From: Meandrina meandrites
Lineage: Eukaryota > Cnidaria > Anthozoa > Scleractinia > Meandrinidae
NCBI GenBank assembly: GCA_963693305.1
Contig: OY855914.1
Span: 18,082,260 to 18,146,259, forward strand
Reading direction: 5' to 3'
DNA length: 64,000 nt
Made by a program: the position numbers and the translations under genes. Under the pieces are notes generated by a model that did no database searches, was not told where the DNA came from, and was given only the letters and a program-made list of their open reading frames with translations. Shown in pieces: positions 47,298 to 59,705 of the stretch. How positions within the stretch are numbered: the first letter of the stretch is position 1; every line of letters starts with the position of its first letter.

Positions 47298-47659
47298 CGC
47301 CGTATATACAACTGCAGATAATTGTTCAAATGGAAAATAATTCTAAGACATTTTTATTATTCTATGTACATAAATGGGTAGTTGGGGGTGGTTGGCTTTC
47401 TGTTCACTCTGTTTTTATTTTTGTTTGCTTTGAGGCGTTTGATTTGTTTTATTGAGCTTTTCTGGGTTGGTCTTTTGATTCACTATTTATGTGCCACACA
47501 CATATAATATACTGGTCTCAAGAGAAAAAAGGTGAAGAACACCCGAATTGCTTAACCCAAAAACGAAGCGACCTGTGGGAGCGGAGATTTTGGGTGTTAA
47601 GCAATTCTTCGGGTGTTCTTCACCTTTTTTGTCTTGAGACCAGTATATTATATGTGTGT
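47297..47659 (-). repeat. Right inverted terminal repeat of element 2
   Basis: 363 bp, inverse of 31554-31916. Inner edge TGTATATACGGCGATG gives promoter and start of PolB. Confidence 0.95.
47496..47659. repeat. Terminal hairpin, right end
   Basis: Same 164-bp hairpin as at the left end, with the loop in the same orientation relative to the terminus, i.e. no flip/flop difference. Confidence 0.93.
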
Positions 47660-47664
47660 AATGT
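47660..47664. repeat. Target site duplication AATGT (right)
   Basis: Identical to 31549-31553. Confidence 0.85.
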
Positions 47665-47781
47665 CCTGATCATTTTTTTAACATGAGAAAACTGTTTAAA
47701 ATAGATTTAGATTTAGCCAAGCCTAAAAGCTAAACTAATCGGCTATTAGCTTTTCCCTTTATTTAAATCTGAATTTACGCG

Positions 47782-49132
47782 ATACAAGCATCAAGAGTTT
47801 CGCGCTTCCGGTTGGAACGTAATGCATCTTGGGATATGGTGGGTCAAAAAGTGAGCACCATTTCAACATGAAGTCAAGAATCAAACAAGCAAAACAGGGA
47901 ATTTACTGAGGAAAATTACGGCTGGGTTTCCAGAAACCTAGAAAAATATCAAAAGCTGCAACGATCTAGCGCCTAAAGGACATCTGAGGGCTAGAGGGAT
48001 ACCAGTGTCAAACAAAACCATAAAAAGAACTGGCAGAACCGATGAATTGTCGGGAGAACTGGTACATTTATGCGAGTACATTTATGCTTATAGTTGACAA
48101 CAAGACAACCCGGTAAAATCCTCAATGCTGTTTTAATTTATTGCGATTTAATATATATCTGACTTAACAGAAGAACAAAACGCTTTGCATACAGACAACA
48201 AACGCAATACTTGCATTCAAATTCTTTTGCCGGTTTATATTTCAATCGACGAACTCACAAGAATTCCATTTACAAAGTTGGTTTTCAGCGATCGAACTAC
48301 TGCAACTGTTCTAATAAAAGAAAGCTGAACTGATTACGTTTATCTTTACAATTATTTTATGTCAGTTACTTTTGCCAAAAACTCTACATGGGAACTTGAA
48401 ACAAAGTAGTAATTGCGTGTTTGTTTAAGTTATATTCGAATTTCTCACTTGATCTTGCGCTATTTTGGCACACATTTAAGGAAATTAAAATCACAACAAT
48501 GCGAGATCTAAATTCGTTTTGACCCTGGTTTATGAAATATTCGGTTAAAAGACATGATTTTCAATTTACTAAAGTGTTAGTATCGATGGTTTGAGAAGCA
48601 TTTATTTTATGCGAAAATAGTTAATATTCTCACGAGCACATATTTTAATTAACCGGCAAACTCGTCAAAAACATAAGAGAGCCATTGGAAAATTTATTTG
48701 GAGCCTCACATACCGAAGCCTCAGGTAAAACAGCTAGCTCTTCATTCGTTAAACTGATGCTGTTCATCATTCAACTAGCACTACAGTATCTTGCTACAAA
48801 ACTTCTGGAAGCGATTGTCCGCGTGAGCAAATTGCAGAAGTTCGCACTACAAAGACTGAATTTTAACAACATCGCGAATATTATAATTACTTATCATGTT
48901 GAGGTCAACTTCCATAAATACAATCTTCAGATGTCCTTTGCGCGCTAGATCCTTGCAGTTTTTGATATTTTTCTAGGTTTCTGGAAAGCCAGCCGTAATT
49001 TTCCTCAGTAAATTCCCTGTTTTGTTTGTTTGATTCTTGAGTTCTTGTTGAAGTGGTGCTCACTTAGTGTCCCAACATATCCCAGGATGCATTACGTTCC
49101 AGCCGGAAGCGCGAAACTCTTGATGCTTGTAT
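47782..49132. mobile_element. 1.35-kb DNA transposon remnant with ~200-bp inverted repeats
   Basis: ATACAAGCATCAAGAGTTTC at the left and its inverse at 49113-49132; similarity continues for about 200 bp (47782-47990 versus 48923-49132) at roughly 90% by eye. No transposase; the 87-residue frame at 48685 is not convincing. No clear target duplication. Confidence 0.85.
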
Positions 49133-50281
49133 GATCAAAAAATTTGTAAAAAAACACTAGGACTTGAGCCCGCAATCGACTAGAAAACCATCATCTGGTC
49201 AGCGGTCAACTTACAAAAAATACATGACATCGACGAGCTCCACATGTGAGCCCGCGATATGATCACGTGATACTGGTCAGCGGATACCTTGTTTTGACAG
49301 TTGTCAATTGATCATAACATGGTTGTCAAAGTTGTAAGTTCTGTTTACGTACGTACGTAAGGATAAGTAGAGATTGTATTCATCTGCTCCCCATCTCCCT
49401 TAGTCTATTTTCCTTACCCCCACCCCTGGTCGGGCTGCCTTAGGTCTCCACTTCCCCTCCCCGAGATTCTGTACTCGCGGGCGGGCGTACGCAACCAAAT
49501 TTTCTCGGCCTTATAGGTTTACCAAATATCCTTAACCATGGTGCTCGGCTAGCTATTATCGGGAGGGGTACTGACTATCGGGAGCCTTCCGAAGTTACAC
49601 GATTTCTAAAACTAGCGACGTCCATTCTAGATAGGGTTAAACAACAATCCAAGTAAATGTTTTCGCCCGAAAACCAGCCCTAAAAGTTAACAATCACTGG
49701 GTGAGGTTAAATATAATCGCGAGAATTATCAAAGGTTGAGGTTTCCTTATCTATAGAAGTCAAAAGCTGAGGCGAATAACTGGAACCGAGGCCTTGAATA
49801 TTTCGCTATCACGTGACAACCGAATCCAATATAATTGTTTTTTTTTTTTTTATACAGATATAAAGGTAGAAGCATGTAGATATTCCACAGATCAACAACG
49901 AACTTAACAACGCAATGAATGGTTTCTTTGGAAACAACTCTTAAACGTCTTATACTGACTTAAAAAAAAAAATAGACGGAAAGTTTTAAGCAAAATTCTA
50001 ATGATAGGTTGTAAGGTTGTATAAAAATGTTACCGAATCTAGATGAGTACTACAGCTTGGCCATGACTACGTGCACTTCACTCAAAATGCCAACAACTTT
50101 GTCAGGTGACGTCATTGGCCATGCGTAAATAAGCCATTCTCTACAGTGTCATACCTTACATAGATAAATGTCACGGTCTGTAAACAGGACGCGTTGAAAC
50201 AGCACCATCTCGAGTTTATCCAATCAAAATTGTGATAGCATTATTTATGTAAATTTCGGTCTGCTTTGTGAATCATTTCAG
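49133..50281. other. Host non-coding DNA
   Basis: About 1.15 kb. A TACG tetranucleotide cluster near 49,350 and GC-richer repeat-like DNA at 49,400-49,500 are visible; no gene. It ends in the pyrimidine-rich acceptor TGAATCATTTCAG. Confidence 0.5.
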
Positions 50282-50443
50282 ACCTACCTTGATCTGCTGA
50301 ACATGGATAAATACAAGTCTGAAAAATATGCAAAGGTTGAAGATATTGGAGCTGATCAGATTGAAGAAGAACCGCAGACCGAGGAAGGAGCTGCAGCCGC
50401 ATGCGCAGCAGCATCGGCATGTGCAGCAGCGGCATGGGATTAG
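50282..50443 (+). CDS. Probable terminal exon of a receptor kinase-type gene
   Basis: Begins after TGTGAATCATTTCAG in phase 0 and runs 53 codons to TAG. It encodes YLDLLNMDKYKSEKYAKVED followed by an acidic stretch and an Ala/Cys-rich end (AAAACAAASACAAAAWD). The YLDLL...Y...Y pattern resembles cytoplasmic tails of cnidarian receptor kinases. The phase matches the exon ending at 29,268, so it could be an alternative last exon of that gene, with element 2 in the intron, or the relic of a tandem paralogue. Confidence 0.45.
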   Translation, partial: TYLDLLNMDKYKSEKYAKVEDIGADQIEEEPQTEEGAAAACAAASACAAAAWD

Positions 50444-51942
50444 CTTAGAATGCATAACAAGAAAGCAAGTAGAGTAATGGTAAAGGAAATAGAAATAACA
50501 CTCTAGGTTAAAGGAATCCTTTTAAAACTAGTCTTTCCAGCTCATAAGACAACCAAAGCTAATACCAAACTTAAAGTAGGCAATGTTCAGTAAAATAGCA
50601 TGTCTTTAGTTTGTTTCGCCTAGCGTATACTTTATCTCGGCTGTCATGCAAAATAAGTCAAAGACGTGTTTAAACTGTCCTGATACATTCAAAAAGAAAA
50701 TAGCAATTACATAGTAAGGGGGCTACACCACGGAAGCCATGCTAATGAGGTTGTCTTATTGTTAAGTTTACAGATAAAACTGTAATACGATATGTTGTTA
50801 AACTGCGTAAGCTATTTTTAGCCCTGTAGCTACACTGCTATTTTGTAAAGACATAAGTTTTATGAAAACTTTGCCATAAACTCAACTGGAAAGATCGAAA
50901 CTCAGTTACAGGCAAGGTGTCGACGAAACGTCCAGAAGATATCGAGTCAATGTTACTGTAGTTATTTGATAGTGGAAACCGTAGAAAAGATATATATCTA
51001 ATATTAAGGTTGTTATTGAAAGTTAAAAAGCACGTTTCTGCACACGTTTCTGTACGTGTAAGAAGACTTTGAGGTGCTTCGACGTCACTGATAGTGACTA
51101 TTATACCGCTTACTAGTAACGCATAACTTAAATTTTCATAAAATGGATCTTCGAGTCAGGAAGATGAAATTATAATATAACTAATGTAGTGGCCTGTAGC
51201 ATTTTACAAATCAAATTTGCTGTTTGATTAATCGTTTCGTAGATGTAAAAGACGCACCATTACGTTTTCCCCAGGAAAACTGAAAGAAAGGTTTTAGCTT
51301 AGATATTTTAATAGCACCTTCGGTTAGATTAAAGTGTTATCCTTAATTACCTTATTTACTCATTATTCATTGTACTGAGTATAAAAGTACTCATTTGCCT
51401 CACACGTATGTGATTTGTTCCCAATATTTATCATTCTGCTAAAAGAAAAAACAAAAAAAAAATCAAATAACTTTAAATTTCCGTAAACTGGTCGAGTCAG
51501 TATTATTGCATAAATTGCCACAGAGTGTTGTTTAAGCTAAAGTAACATATTTTAGACATTTTGTAGATGCATGCTAGGAAAAAAAACACTTACTCATAGC
51601 AATTTATTTTGCTTGGCACAAAACAACTTCGCCACTCAAAGACGTATTGTAAGAGTTTAATTTCTCAGCTTGTTATGAAGATTTGGTAGTGATTATTTAA
51701 ATTTGTAAAACACTCTATAAGAACTTAAATAAAAACTAAATTTAAAAAAAAAAACGATTGTATTACTTCTTTCAAGGTTCAATCTCGTTTAAACATTTTT
51801 CAAAAAATTTCGATACTTTTTCTTGCGAGCTGTTCTCAGTAAATGTTGACCATGGCCTGGGTCCCACTAACTGAAAATTGATTTGACGATTTTTTTGTTT
51901 GTTCTTTACACAACAAGAAATCACTGCGTATAATCAAGAAGC
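50444..51942. other. Host non-coding DNA
   Basis: 1.5 kb, A/T-rich, possibly including the 3' UTR of the exon before. No further feature recognised. Confidence 0.5.
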
Positions 51943-52619
51943 TTAAGGTGGCTCGAAGGGGTTTAGATATTCCTGTCTTTGGTATTCTATTGCAGCTACA
52001 CCAATAACGTTGAGGTTAAACTTTTAGTACAACTTTGTAAAGGTTTTACCAATGAACAAATTGCAGTTGCTATGACGTCACAATTCGTTGCCATGGTAAC
52101 GTCTTATGAGGTCAAAGATACCTTATGTTTTACCGTTTGAGGCTAATAACTTAAAAACTAGACGGTTAAAGTTTTTCTTTTTCATATATGTTTGCCTACT
52201 GGGCAAAACAAACAATCTAACAATGTTTAAAAAAATTCTGTAGGTAGGGTTCAGAGCCACCTTAAATTAGTGAAAAAATGACGCAGCTTTGAATCCTACC
52301 TACAGAATTTTTTAAAAATTTGCAAAAATTTTTCTTTTGTCAGTTGGATAAAAATATTTTAAAAACAAGAACTTTCACCGAGTAGTTTTTGAGTTATTAG
52401 CCTCAAAAGGTCCAAAATAGGGTATCTTTGACCTCATATGGCATTGCCAAGGCAACAATTTTTGACGTCACAATGACGTAAATTTGGTAAAATGGTAAAA
52501 TGGTAAAACTTGTAAAAGTTTGTACTAAAAGATTTTCCTAAAAATTATTGGTATAGCAGGAATAGAACACCTAAAATGGGCATGTCTAATTCTGACTAAA
52601 CTGTTATGAGCCACCTTAA
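51943..52619. mobile_element. MITE with TTAAGGTGGCTC ends
   Basis: 677 bp between TTAAGGTGGCTC and GAGCCACCTTAA. An internal inverted pair (CTGTAGGTAGGGTTCAGAGC near 52,240; CCTACCTACAGAA near 52,298) suggests a nested or rearranged copy. TTAA at both edges may be part of the target. Non-coding. Confidence 0.7.
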
Positions 52620-53908
52620 GGCCATTTCTTGCGAAATATTCACAAAGGTTCTGCTTGGTGCAAGAAAAACCTTTGGAAGGGATGCCACGTAATCCCATCA
52701 TCGGGGACTGGGTTGCGGTGATGGTTTGGGATATGGCACACAATTCAACTCTGGGAATCTCTATAAACATGAACACGATGCTGGGAAGTCAAAATGACTA
52801 TTATCAGTATTTTTCATCCACAAATCGAGTCAAAATATATAAAAACATCACTTATTAGGTAGTCTTGTAAGTTGGCAAAGCTCCAAGGATGTTTTCAATT
52901 AAGTCATGAGACAATTCCAAGAATGTCCTTTCTTATTGGAAAATTTAGTCAAAACTTATAGAGATGTCATTTATTTGGTAGCCTTTTATATTAAAAGGAA
53001 CTAAAGGTGTTGGCAAGACGTACCAGGAGACATGTAGCAGAGATATGTAGCTAGGGCATGTAATAGCGACAGAATCAAAATGTATACACACACACAAGGA
53101 AAGTAACGTGAACACGTCCTAGCTAGTGAAAGTATGCATCCCCTCGTCTGCTCCTGGAACATGAATTGTTCAGAGTTCAACTCGTTGCTGGGACGAAATT
53201 TTGCAGGAATGCGATGCCCCCTTCATGTAGATAGCTGTGTAACATGTCCCTGGAGTATAATTAGGAAGCTTAAGCAATAAAGTCAGTGAAGGTTACAAAA
53301 ATGAAGCTTACTTTATATTTAGGTAAAATACACTGATTCCATTCTTTGGTGCCGGATATTTAAGCTAACCGTATACCTTTAGAGGTGTCTCGCGCCTAAA
53401 CGATATGGCGCAGTCTGAATAAATTGTAGATAGCTAAAACCATATATCAAATTAAAGCTTACTGAGTTGGCTTTCAATGTACAGAAACCTTTTTTGGAGT
53501 ACAATGAATTGTCAATCTTTTAGGAACCTCGAAGTACGAGCGCCTGAGTCGCGTTTTGAAGCGAATTTAGTATTTCGCTTATTTGATTTCTTCTTTGGTT
53601 TCCGGACCCCAAGCGTAAAAAAAACGTGTCGGCGTTGTGTCATATTTAATTGCAATAAAAAGATACAAGACATTTAGCTCATAGGGCTAAAACACAGCGG
53701 AGTGATCGTACAAAACCCGCTCCAGTAGAAAAAGTATATAAAAATAATAGTGAAAAAAAAAATCGCCGATACGTTTTTGTTGCTGACATGTTAAACTAGC
53801 CGCTTGCCAAATTTGACGTAGAAAGAGCAAATTCCTTTCGGTTTTCCTTTCGGAAAACCGCGCTTTAAAAAAAGGACAACTCGGATTAATATTAATCCGT
53901 GGATGATC
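52620..53908. other. Host non-coding DNA
   Basis: 1.3 kb with no convincing gene; short open frames have no recognisable product. Confidence 0.5.

Positions 53909-53979
<71 letters not shown>
53909..53979. repeat. (AAT)n microsatellite
   Basis: About 70 bp of uninterrupted AAT repeats; flanks rich in TTATAATCCAGTAATAG-type imperfect repeats to 54,070. Confidence 0.95.
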
Positions 53980-53980
<1 letters not shown>

Positions 53981-54454
53981 TATAATAGGGTTATTATAAT
54001 CCGGTAAAAGATTATTATAATCCAGTAATAGCTTATTATAATCCAATAATAGATTATGACAATTCAGTAATAGATTGAGGCACGGCAAAAAATTGGAAGG
54101 ATTAGATTATTATTAATAATATCATCCGGATTAAACAGTGATTAATATCAATCTCTATTATAATCCGAATAAAATTCCCGCGCGTGAATTTTCGGATATA
54201 ACAGATCTATATGACAGACACACTGCAGACATAACATGGGACTGACGGGGCATAGCACTGATCACGTCAGTAACATCGACGATCACTTGCATAAGCTAGA
54301 GCTGGTAGATACCACGATGTTGACCCCAGAAGTAAATGAAAACAAACAAGCGCCTCTGGGAACGCGAATACGTGCCCAGAAATTTTCGAAACATCAAGTC
54401 CACATTTCCACCATTCTGAGAGTCATTTTAGCCCTCATTCCCCGACACTCATGT

Positions 54455-54810
54455 CCAATACTGTCGACATGATACGAGTCGAAAAATACGTTTTACGAGT
54501 CGTACGAGTGGACAAGTCGACACCAGTTGAAAAATACACTTTACAAGTCGTACGAGTGGACAGGTTTTGTCGACTGGACAAATAGAGCTGTCCAGTGGAA
54601 AAATGCATCTTATTAGTTCACCCTAAGGGCCGCAGCAAAAAGTTGTCGAGTCGAACGAGTCGTACGAGTGGACAAAATTATTGTCAACTCGACAAAAATA
54701 ATCTGTCGACTCAAAAACTGCATCTAATTAGCTCACTCAAAGGGCCGCAGCGAAAAGTTGTCGAGTTGAACGAGTCGTACGAGTGGACAAATTATTGTCT
54801 ACTAGACAAA
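54455..54810. repeat. Degenerate ~115-bp tandem repeat with CGTACGAGTGGACAA
   Basis: CGAGTCGTACGAGTGGACAA recurs four times; AGGGCCGCAGCRAAAAGTTG recurs 115 bp apart (54,627 and 54,742). GTCGACTGGACAA-type motifs alternate. Non-coding. Confidence 0.75.
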
Positions 54811-54931
54811 ATAACCTGGAAACACGCGTTGAACATGAATATATACCTCGTTCTATAATCCATGAACCGAAATAAGCGTGTTTTTAATACTCATGAATAT
54901 GAAAACAAGCGTGTTACACATAGAGATTACT

Positions 54932-55070
54932 CCATGGAAAATGTGCGCGTACGATTTTTATTCACGAGTTGAGTAGTATCAGAAAACGAACGAGTGAGCG
55001 CAGCGAACGAGTGAGTTTTCTGATACAACTCAACGAGTGAATAAAAAATCGTACAAAGCATTTTCCATGG
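54932..55070. mobile_element. 139-bp palindromic MITE
   Basis: CCATGGAAAATG...CATTTTCCATGG; arms of about 65 bp with ACGATTTTTATTCACGAGTT / AACTCGTGAATAAAAAATCGT type pairing and a GAGCGCAGCGAACGAGTGAG centre. Could extrude a large cruciform. Confidence 0.85.
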
Positions 55071-55536
55071 TGTAATTTGTTTATTTTATAGATACTGAGA
55101 TTTTTGAAAAGCCAAAGTTTGTCAATCTTACGCCCGTATTTAGGGAACCCATTCAACCTCAATGTATGCGTGTAAAACTAGAATAACTAAAGCATCAGTT
55201 TCTCTTTCAAAATCAAATATTTAATGAAGTAACAAAAGAAGTAACACGTCAGTTTATGCTTTTACAACTTTTAAAAACACTTTTCAGCTGGATAAAAAAA
55301 ACCTGACTGAGGTTTTAATATAAGTTCGAATTTAATGTTTCGTAAATCAGATATTATAAAACGGCGGTATACGCTGAATAACACAAGGACAACGCAAGCG
55401 AACTATTACCCTTTTTTTACTCCTGGAAGTCCAAAATGGAGGCTGTTGTTCAGCCACAGGGTGTTTAAAATGGTTTCAGGACTTGATACACCGAGGAGGC
55501 CTTTTGTCGAAGAGACGTTTTATTTCATCCTCTGTT

Positions 55537-56297
55537 ATGCGGGTATCAGCGGCCATCCCGGGGGGTCGACCCCCGGGACACCCACGGGCAACCCGCGGGC
55601 ATGGTAGGAGATTTGTTGAAAAACCTTGCCCGAGAGCCTGGGGCATTTGCGTTTCGGGGCAAACACCCCCGGGATCCTATCCACGGGATTTGCAGATGGT
55701 CAAGGTCCATAATGGTTAGCGGCAATTCATCACAACGTCAAGTGAAGTATATGCTATACATCTCTTTATAAACTCATGCGTTGAACAATGTTTTAGTTGA
55801 TCGATTACTCGATGATCTACCACTTTCTGAGGATAAATTTAAAATATCTCTCTGAATGAAAACGCTAACTATAATTATCATTAAAGTTTTTGGATTAGGC
55901 GAAAAATTCAGTCAGAAGATAGAACCTTGGCATTTACTTCATGGTAAGTCAACAGAGTCAAAAGAGGCAAGGGATAACAAAGATGAGTACGTGAGGTGGT
56001 AAAGAAAGCACTTTTATTAATAAAATTGTAAGACTTCATTTTGTGCTTGTTCCTGACTACCCTTGTATTTAATACAGTGTATTTTTTTGTCCTGTCTTTG
56101 ACGATCGCAGGAAAAAAGCCCTCAGAAATTTGTTTTGCTTTTCGCTGGGATACGGCACGGCCTTGGGGGTGGGGATATTTGTCACAATGTTCAAGCTCCA
56201 CCCCAGGGGCTTTAAAAAGCATTTGTCAGAGCTGATTTGACAAATGCCCCTGGGTCCCTGGGGGTCGACCCCCCGGGATGGCCGCTGATACCCGCAT
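55537..56297. mobile_element. 761-bp MITE with GC-rich inverted repeats
   Basis: ATGCGGGTATCAGCGGCCAT starts the left end and its inverse finishes the right end; identity extends for about 38 bp including GGGGGGTCGACCCCC. No transposase. Related GC-rich motifs occur near 30,700-31,050. Confidence 0.85.
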
Positions 56298-56879
56298 TAG
56301 AGCCACCGATGCATTTGGCTATTTTCCTCTTCCCTGTTTCTTGAGCTGTTTCTGTTTAGACGGGAGTGTTTTTCTTAACTTTTCAAATGCTAGGTCATTG
56401 ATGATGCTAACTGGATAGGACTTTCTTTTAAGGTGCCTCTCAAAACTCGCCAACATCCCTCGGAGCGACGACGGCTCGTATTCTTGCCCTTCCTTTGTGC
56501 GGACCCTGGTGGACGCTCATTCAACTCAACAGGAAGAATTTCTGCTATCTCGCGTGTTTCTCCTTTTGTTTGAAGGAACACTGTCAACAAAGCAACGTCT
56601 CGGTTTTTTTTCTCATCGCCTTGGGGTTTTCATGCTCTTCAATAAAGGACTCAATTGTGTCGTCTAAAGACACAACCGCGATGTCGCCGAGACGAAAATG
56701 GAAGACAATCGAAATCGCGATGCGATGTTGTTTACTAGTGAGTTTTCGTCGTTCGCGTTTGTGATTGGACGAACGACGTTTTTTCACTAGTGAGTTTTCA
56801 TCGTTCGCGTTTCCTATTGGCTAATGCATTTTACGTATCATTTGTACGTATTATTTTTTTCGTGAGGAAATCTCAATAT
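56298..56879. other. Host repeat-rich DNA
   Basis: Contains two copies of TCACTAGTGAGTTTTCRTCGTTCGCGTTT near 56,740 and 56,785 and a stretch (GAAATCTCAATATCTATGAT, near 56,870) that is inverse to 55,080-55,110, so a larger element may enclose the 761-bp MITE. No gene. Confidence 0.5.
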
Positions 56880-57440
56880 CTATGATATAAATAAATATAC
56901 CTCGTCCTATAATCCATGCACCGAAATAAGCGCGCTTTAATACACATGAATATAAAAACAAGCGTGTTACACATGAATATACCTCGTTCTATAATCCATG
57001 AACCGAAATAAGCGCGTTTTTAATACACAGGAATATGAAAACAAGCGTGTTACACATGAATATACCTCGTTCTATAATCCATGCACCGAAATAAGCGCGC
57101 TTTAATACACATGAATATAAAAACAAGCGTGTTACACATGAATATACCTCGTTCTATAATCCATGCACCGAAATAAGCGCGCTTTAATACACAGGAATAT
57201 GAAAACAAGCGTGTTACACATGAATATACCTCGTTCTATAATCCATGCACCGAAATAAGCGTGTTTTTAATACACATGAATATGGAAACAAGCGCGTTTA
57301 AAATACACGTAAAAATTCTCAACAAGCGAGTTACACATGAATTTACCTCGTTTTATAATGCATGAATCGAAATAAGCGCGTTTTTTGATACACATCAATA
57401 TTCCTAATAAACTTGCTACACGTGAAAATACCTCAATGTT
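56880..57440. repeat. 82-bp tandem repeat, ~6 copies
   Basis: TATACCTCGTTCTATAATCC recurs at spacing 82-83 bp (TATAATCCATG at about 56,909, 56,991, 57,074, 57,156, 57,238) with a degenerate last unit. One more copy lies alone at 54,835-54,920. Confidence 0.9.
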
Positions 57441-57865
57441 TTCCCCCAGAAAATATGCTGGGTAGCCGGATAATGATAACACATTATGCGGCATCGGTCG
57501 TTGTTGTTATTGTTCGAATTGGCATTGAAAACCCGCGATAACATGATACAGGTGTGATGTTTATGAAGACCGCGCGTAATTTCTTTGCTCTCAGACAGCG
57601 TGTGACGCGGAGAAATAATTTATTTGAGGCAATTTTTGATGTGTGAGACCAATCTGATTTTTTTTCCTGTTATATTTTTAAGAAACAAACCAAAAGAAAA
57701 CGTTTATGAGGGTATGCGAACAAATTATTAGGTAAACAATTGTAAACATCTCAATTTCGATAAAAAAAAATTTGGACAATAGACGGTGATATGGTGCTGT
57801 CAATCAAAAATTAACTACATTTATAAATGAATTACTTTCCTAATAGTCCAGTCAATATATTTATT
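57441..57865. other. Host non-coding DNA
   Basis: 0.4 kb; nothing recognised. Confidence 0.5.
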
Positions 57866-59029
57866 TCACCCATCACAAATTGCAACAGAAAGTGTTTCTT
57901 CGCCATTCATCTCAGAAAAGTATACAAATCAACATATCAAAAGTCTAGAAAAATCTAAGAAGGGGAAAATACAAAATTTTTACTGATTCAATATAGCTCC
58001 ACGAGTACAGCATGAAAACGAGGCTGCCTACAGTAACCTCCTTTGGCATTATCTTTTTAACCAAAACTTCACCATAATTCAAAGTTCTAGGTCAAATGGA
58101 AAAGAAAGATAAACCATTTGTTGAATTCCTCTTAATCAATGCTTTTCTAACTGATAGAAATAGGGTTTTTAAGGTTAGCATGAAAACGAGGCTAAATACA
58201 AAGTTACTTCTCATTATAAAACCACTCTAACATCACTGCTGAAATATAGACTCTCATCTCTGCGACATACAATTTCCGTTAGAACGGATACACAGAGTTA
58301 TCAATCATTGTCACCTTCACTACTGTCTTAGAGTCACCTAGTTGTACAGAGTTAGTGGAGCCCGAGCCTCCGGCACTGACCACAACTGGCCGAACATTTT
58401 AGGTTGTGTTTTCTGCAAGTTCACTTTAGGATGCTTCAATCTGTCGAGCAGTAACACCAGTTTACGCAAAGGAAGGCTTTAGGTGCTGGAGGTAGGGTGG
58501 GTCATGACAGGAGGAAACAATCCATGACAGGCCTTCTATCCCCATTCTTCTAAGAACATGGTTTCACCAGCTCCCTTCCACAGTTGGACGTGAAAGTAAA
58601 CACATAAGCTGTGATACATTGTTGCTGATGATATCGGAGGCAAGCCCTGTAGCTGAACTTGTGAAGTGTTGGTAGCTACTTTATCACAGCACTGTCATTA
58701 TCTAAGAGAATCCAGGCCTTTATCAGATCTCCCATTGTTAAGACAAACCAAAGCCTTTCCACCTGCTGCCACTTCCTGTCCAACTCAAGTGACAAGCAAT
58801 CCTTAATCAATATGTTAAGCAGCTATCTTCAAAAAGTAAATTGTCAAACAAGTCACACGCAGGTCACTTGCTGCCACAACATCCTTTTTGGAAGCAGATG
58901 TGCTGTTAAGCACCTTGACCTGATCGTGAAAATGATGGTTGACAAGGAACATCTTCAGAGAGGCCCCTTTGCCAATTTCATGGCGTGAGAAGTGGTATCA
59001 CACCCTAGGATTGTGTGGATGAACAAAAT

Positions 59030-59705
59030 ATGGCACACGTGTTGACCTAGCTTGCCCTTCAGAACTTTTATGTACCAGACTTGTCATCTTGTTAAATTGG
59101 CCTTTGTCTCAGGCTGAAAAAGCAATTCATGGCCATCAATTTCTGTGTAATAGCATGGTAAAATAAAGAGATGGGTGTCAACCCCAACAGGAATTGTGTT
59201 CACCCTTCTCGCAATTTCCGCAGCTGTCGGTACTATAATGAGATCAGCATCTGCCTGCGAGTGACCTGTTTGACAATTCACTTTCTGAAGATGACTGTTC
59301 AGCATATCGATGAAGGATTGCTTGTTGCTTGAGTTGGATAGGAATTGGTTTCTCTTCATGGTCAGTTCATATCATCAAAAAATGTAACGGCTGTCACGGT
59401 TTTTCCTCAAGTTTGCCTCGGGTGCGTCACGTCTTTGGTGGAAATGTAGCTGTAACCATCAAAGACGGCAATTGCAGCACCATATTTCTGTATCACATAC
59501 CGACAATATTTGTCAGAGATCTCCCTATATGTGGGAATCCTTGTGGCCATGATATCCGATGGAGGAGTGCCCCACTATCCAGCACATTTGTGCACTTCAC
59601 CCGTTGGCCCAGTGGGACCTGAAGGTAGCTTAGCCCACGGATAGAATCTGCGGCTTGAGTAGAATGAACGAAGGCCCAAACAGCGATGTTGGATAGCTGC
59701 ATCAT
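59030..59705 (-). pseudogene. Decayed transposon-associated protein (nuclease-like)
   Basis: Two minus-strand fragments (59493-59705 and 59084-59359) in different frames. The second starts MKRNQFLSNSSNKQSF and has the stretch VGVDTHLFILPCYY. It resembles a repeated cnidarian protein family in which the corresponding motif is GDDTDLLVL, an acidic nuclease-type motif; here the acidic residues are partly lost. The further 3' sequence is too decayed to follow. Confidence 0.5.

Larger units (their letters stand above)
31554..47659. mobile_element. Element 2: complete Polinton/adintovirus-like element
   Basis: 16,106 bp bounded by 363-bp inverted terminal repeats and a perfect 5-bp target duplication, as expected from retroviral-type integrase action. 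It encodes PolB, integrase, packaging ATPase, capsid-type proteins and about nine proteins of unknown function, all with open frames. The two ends are nearly identical, which suggests fairly recent insertion or recent end repair. No virion protease or phospholipase is recognised. Confidence 0.95.

Noticed and set aside
48685..48948. 87-residue frame inside the 1.35-kb transposon remnant
   Set aside because: No domain, ends in the inverted repeat, no transposase similarity.
53687..54088. 133-residue frame with poly-tyrosine
   Set aside because: Reading of the (AAT)n microsatellite.
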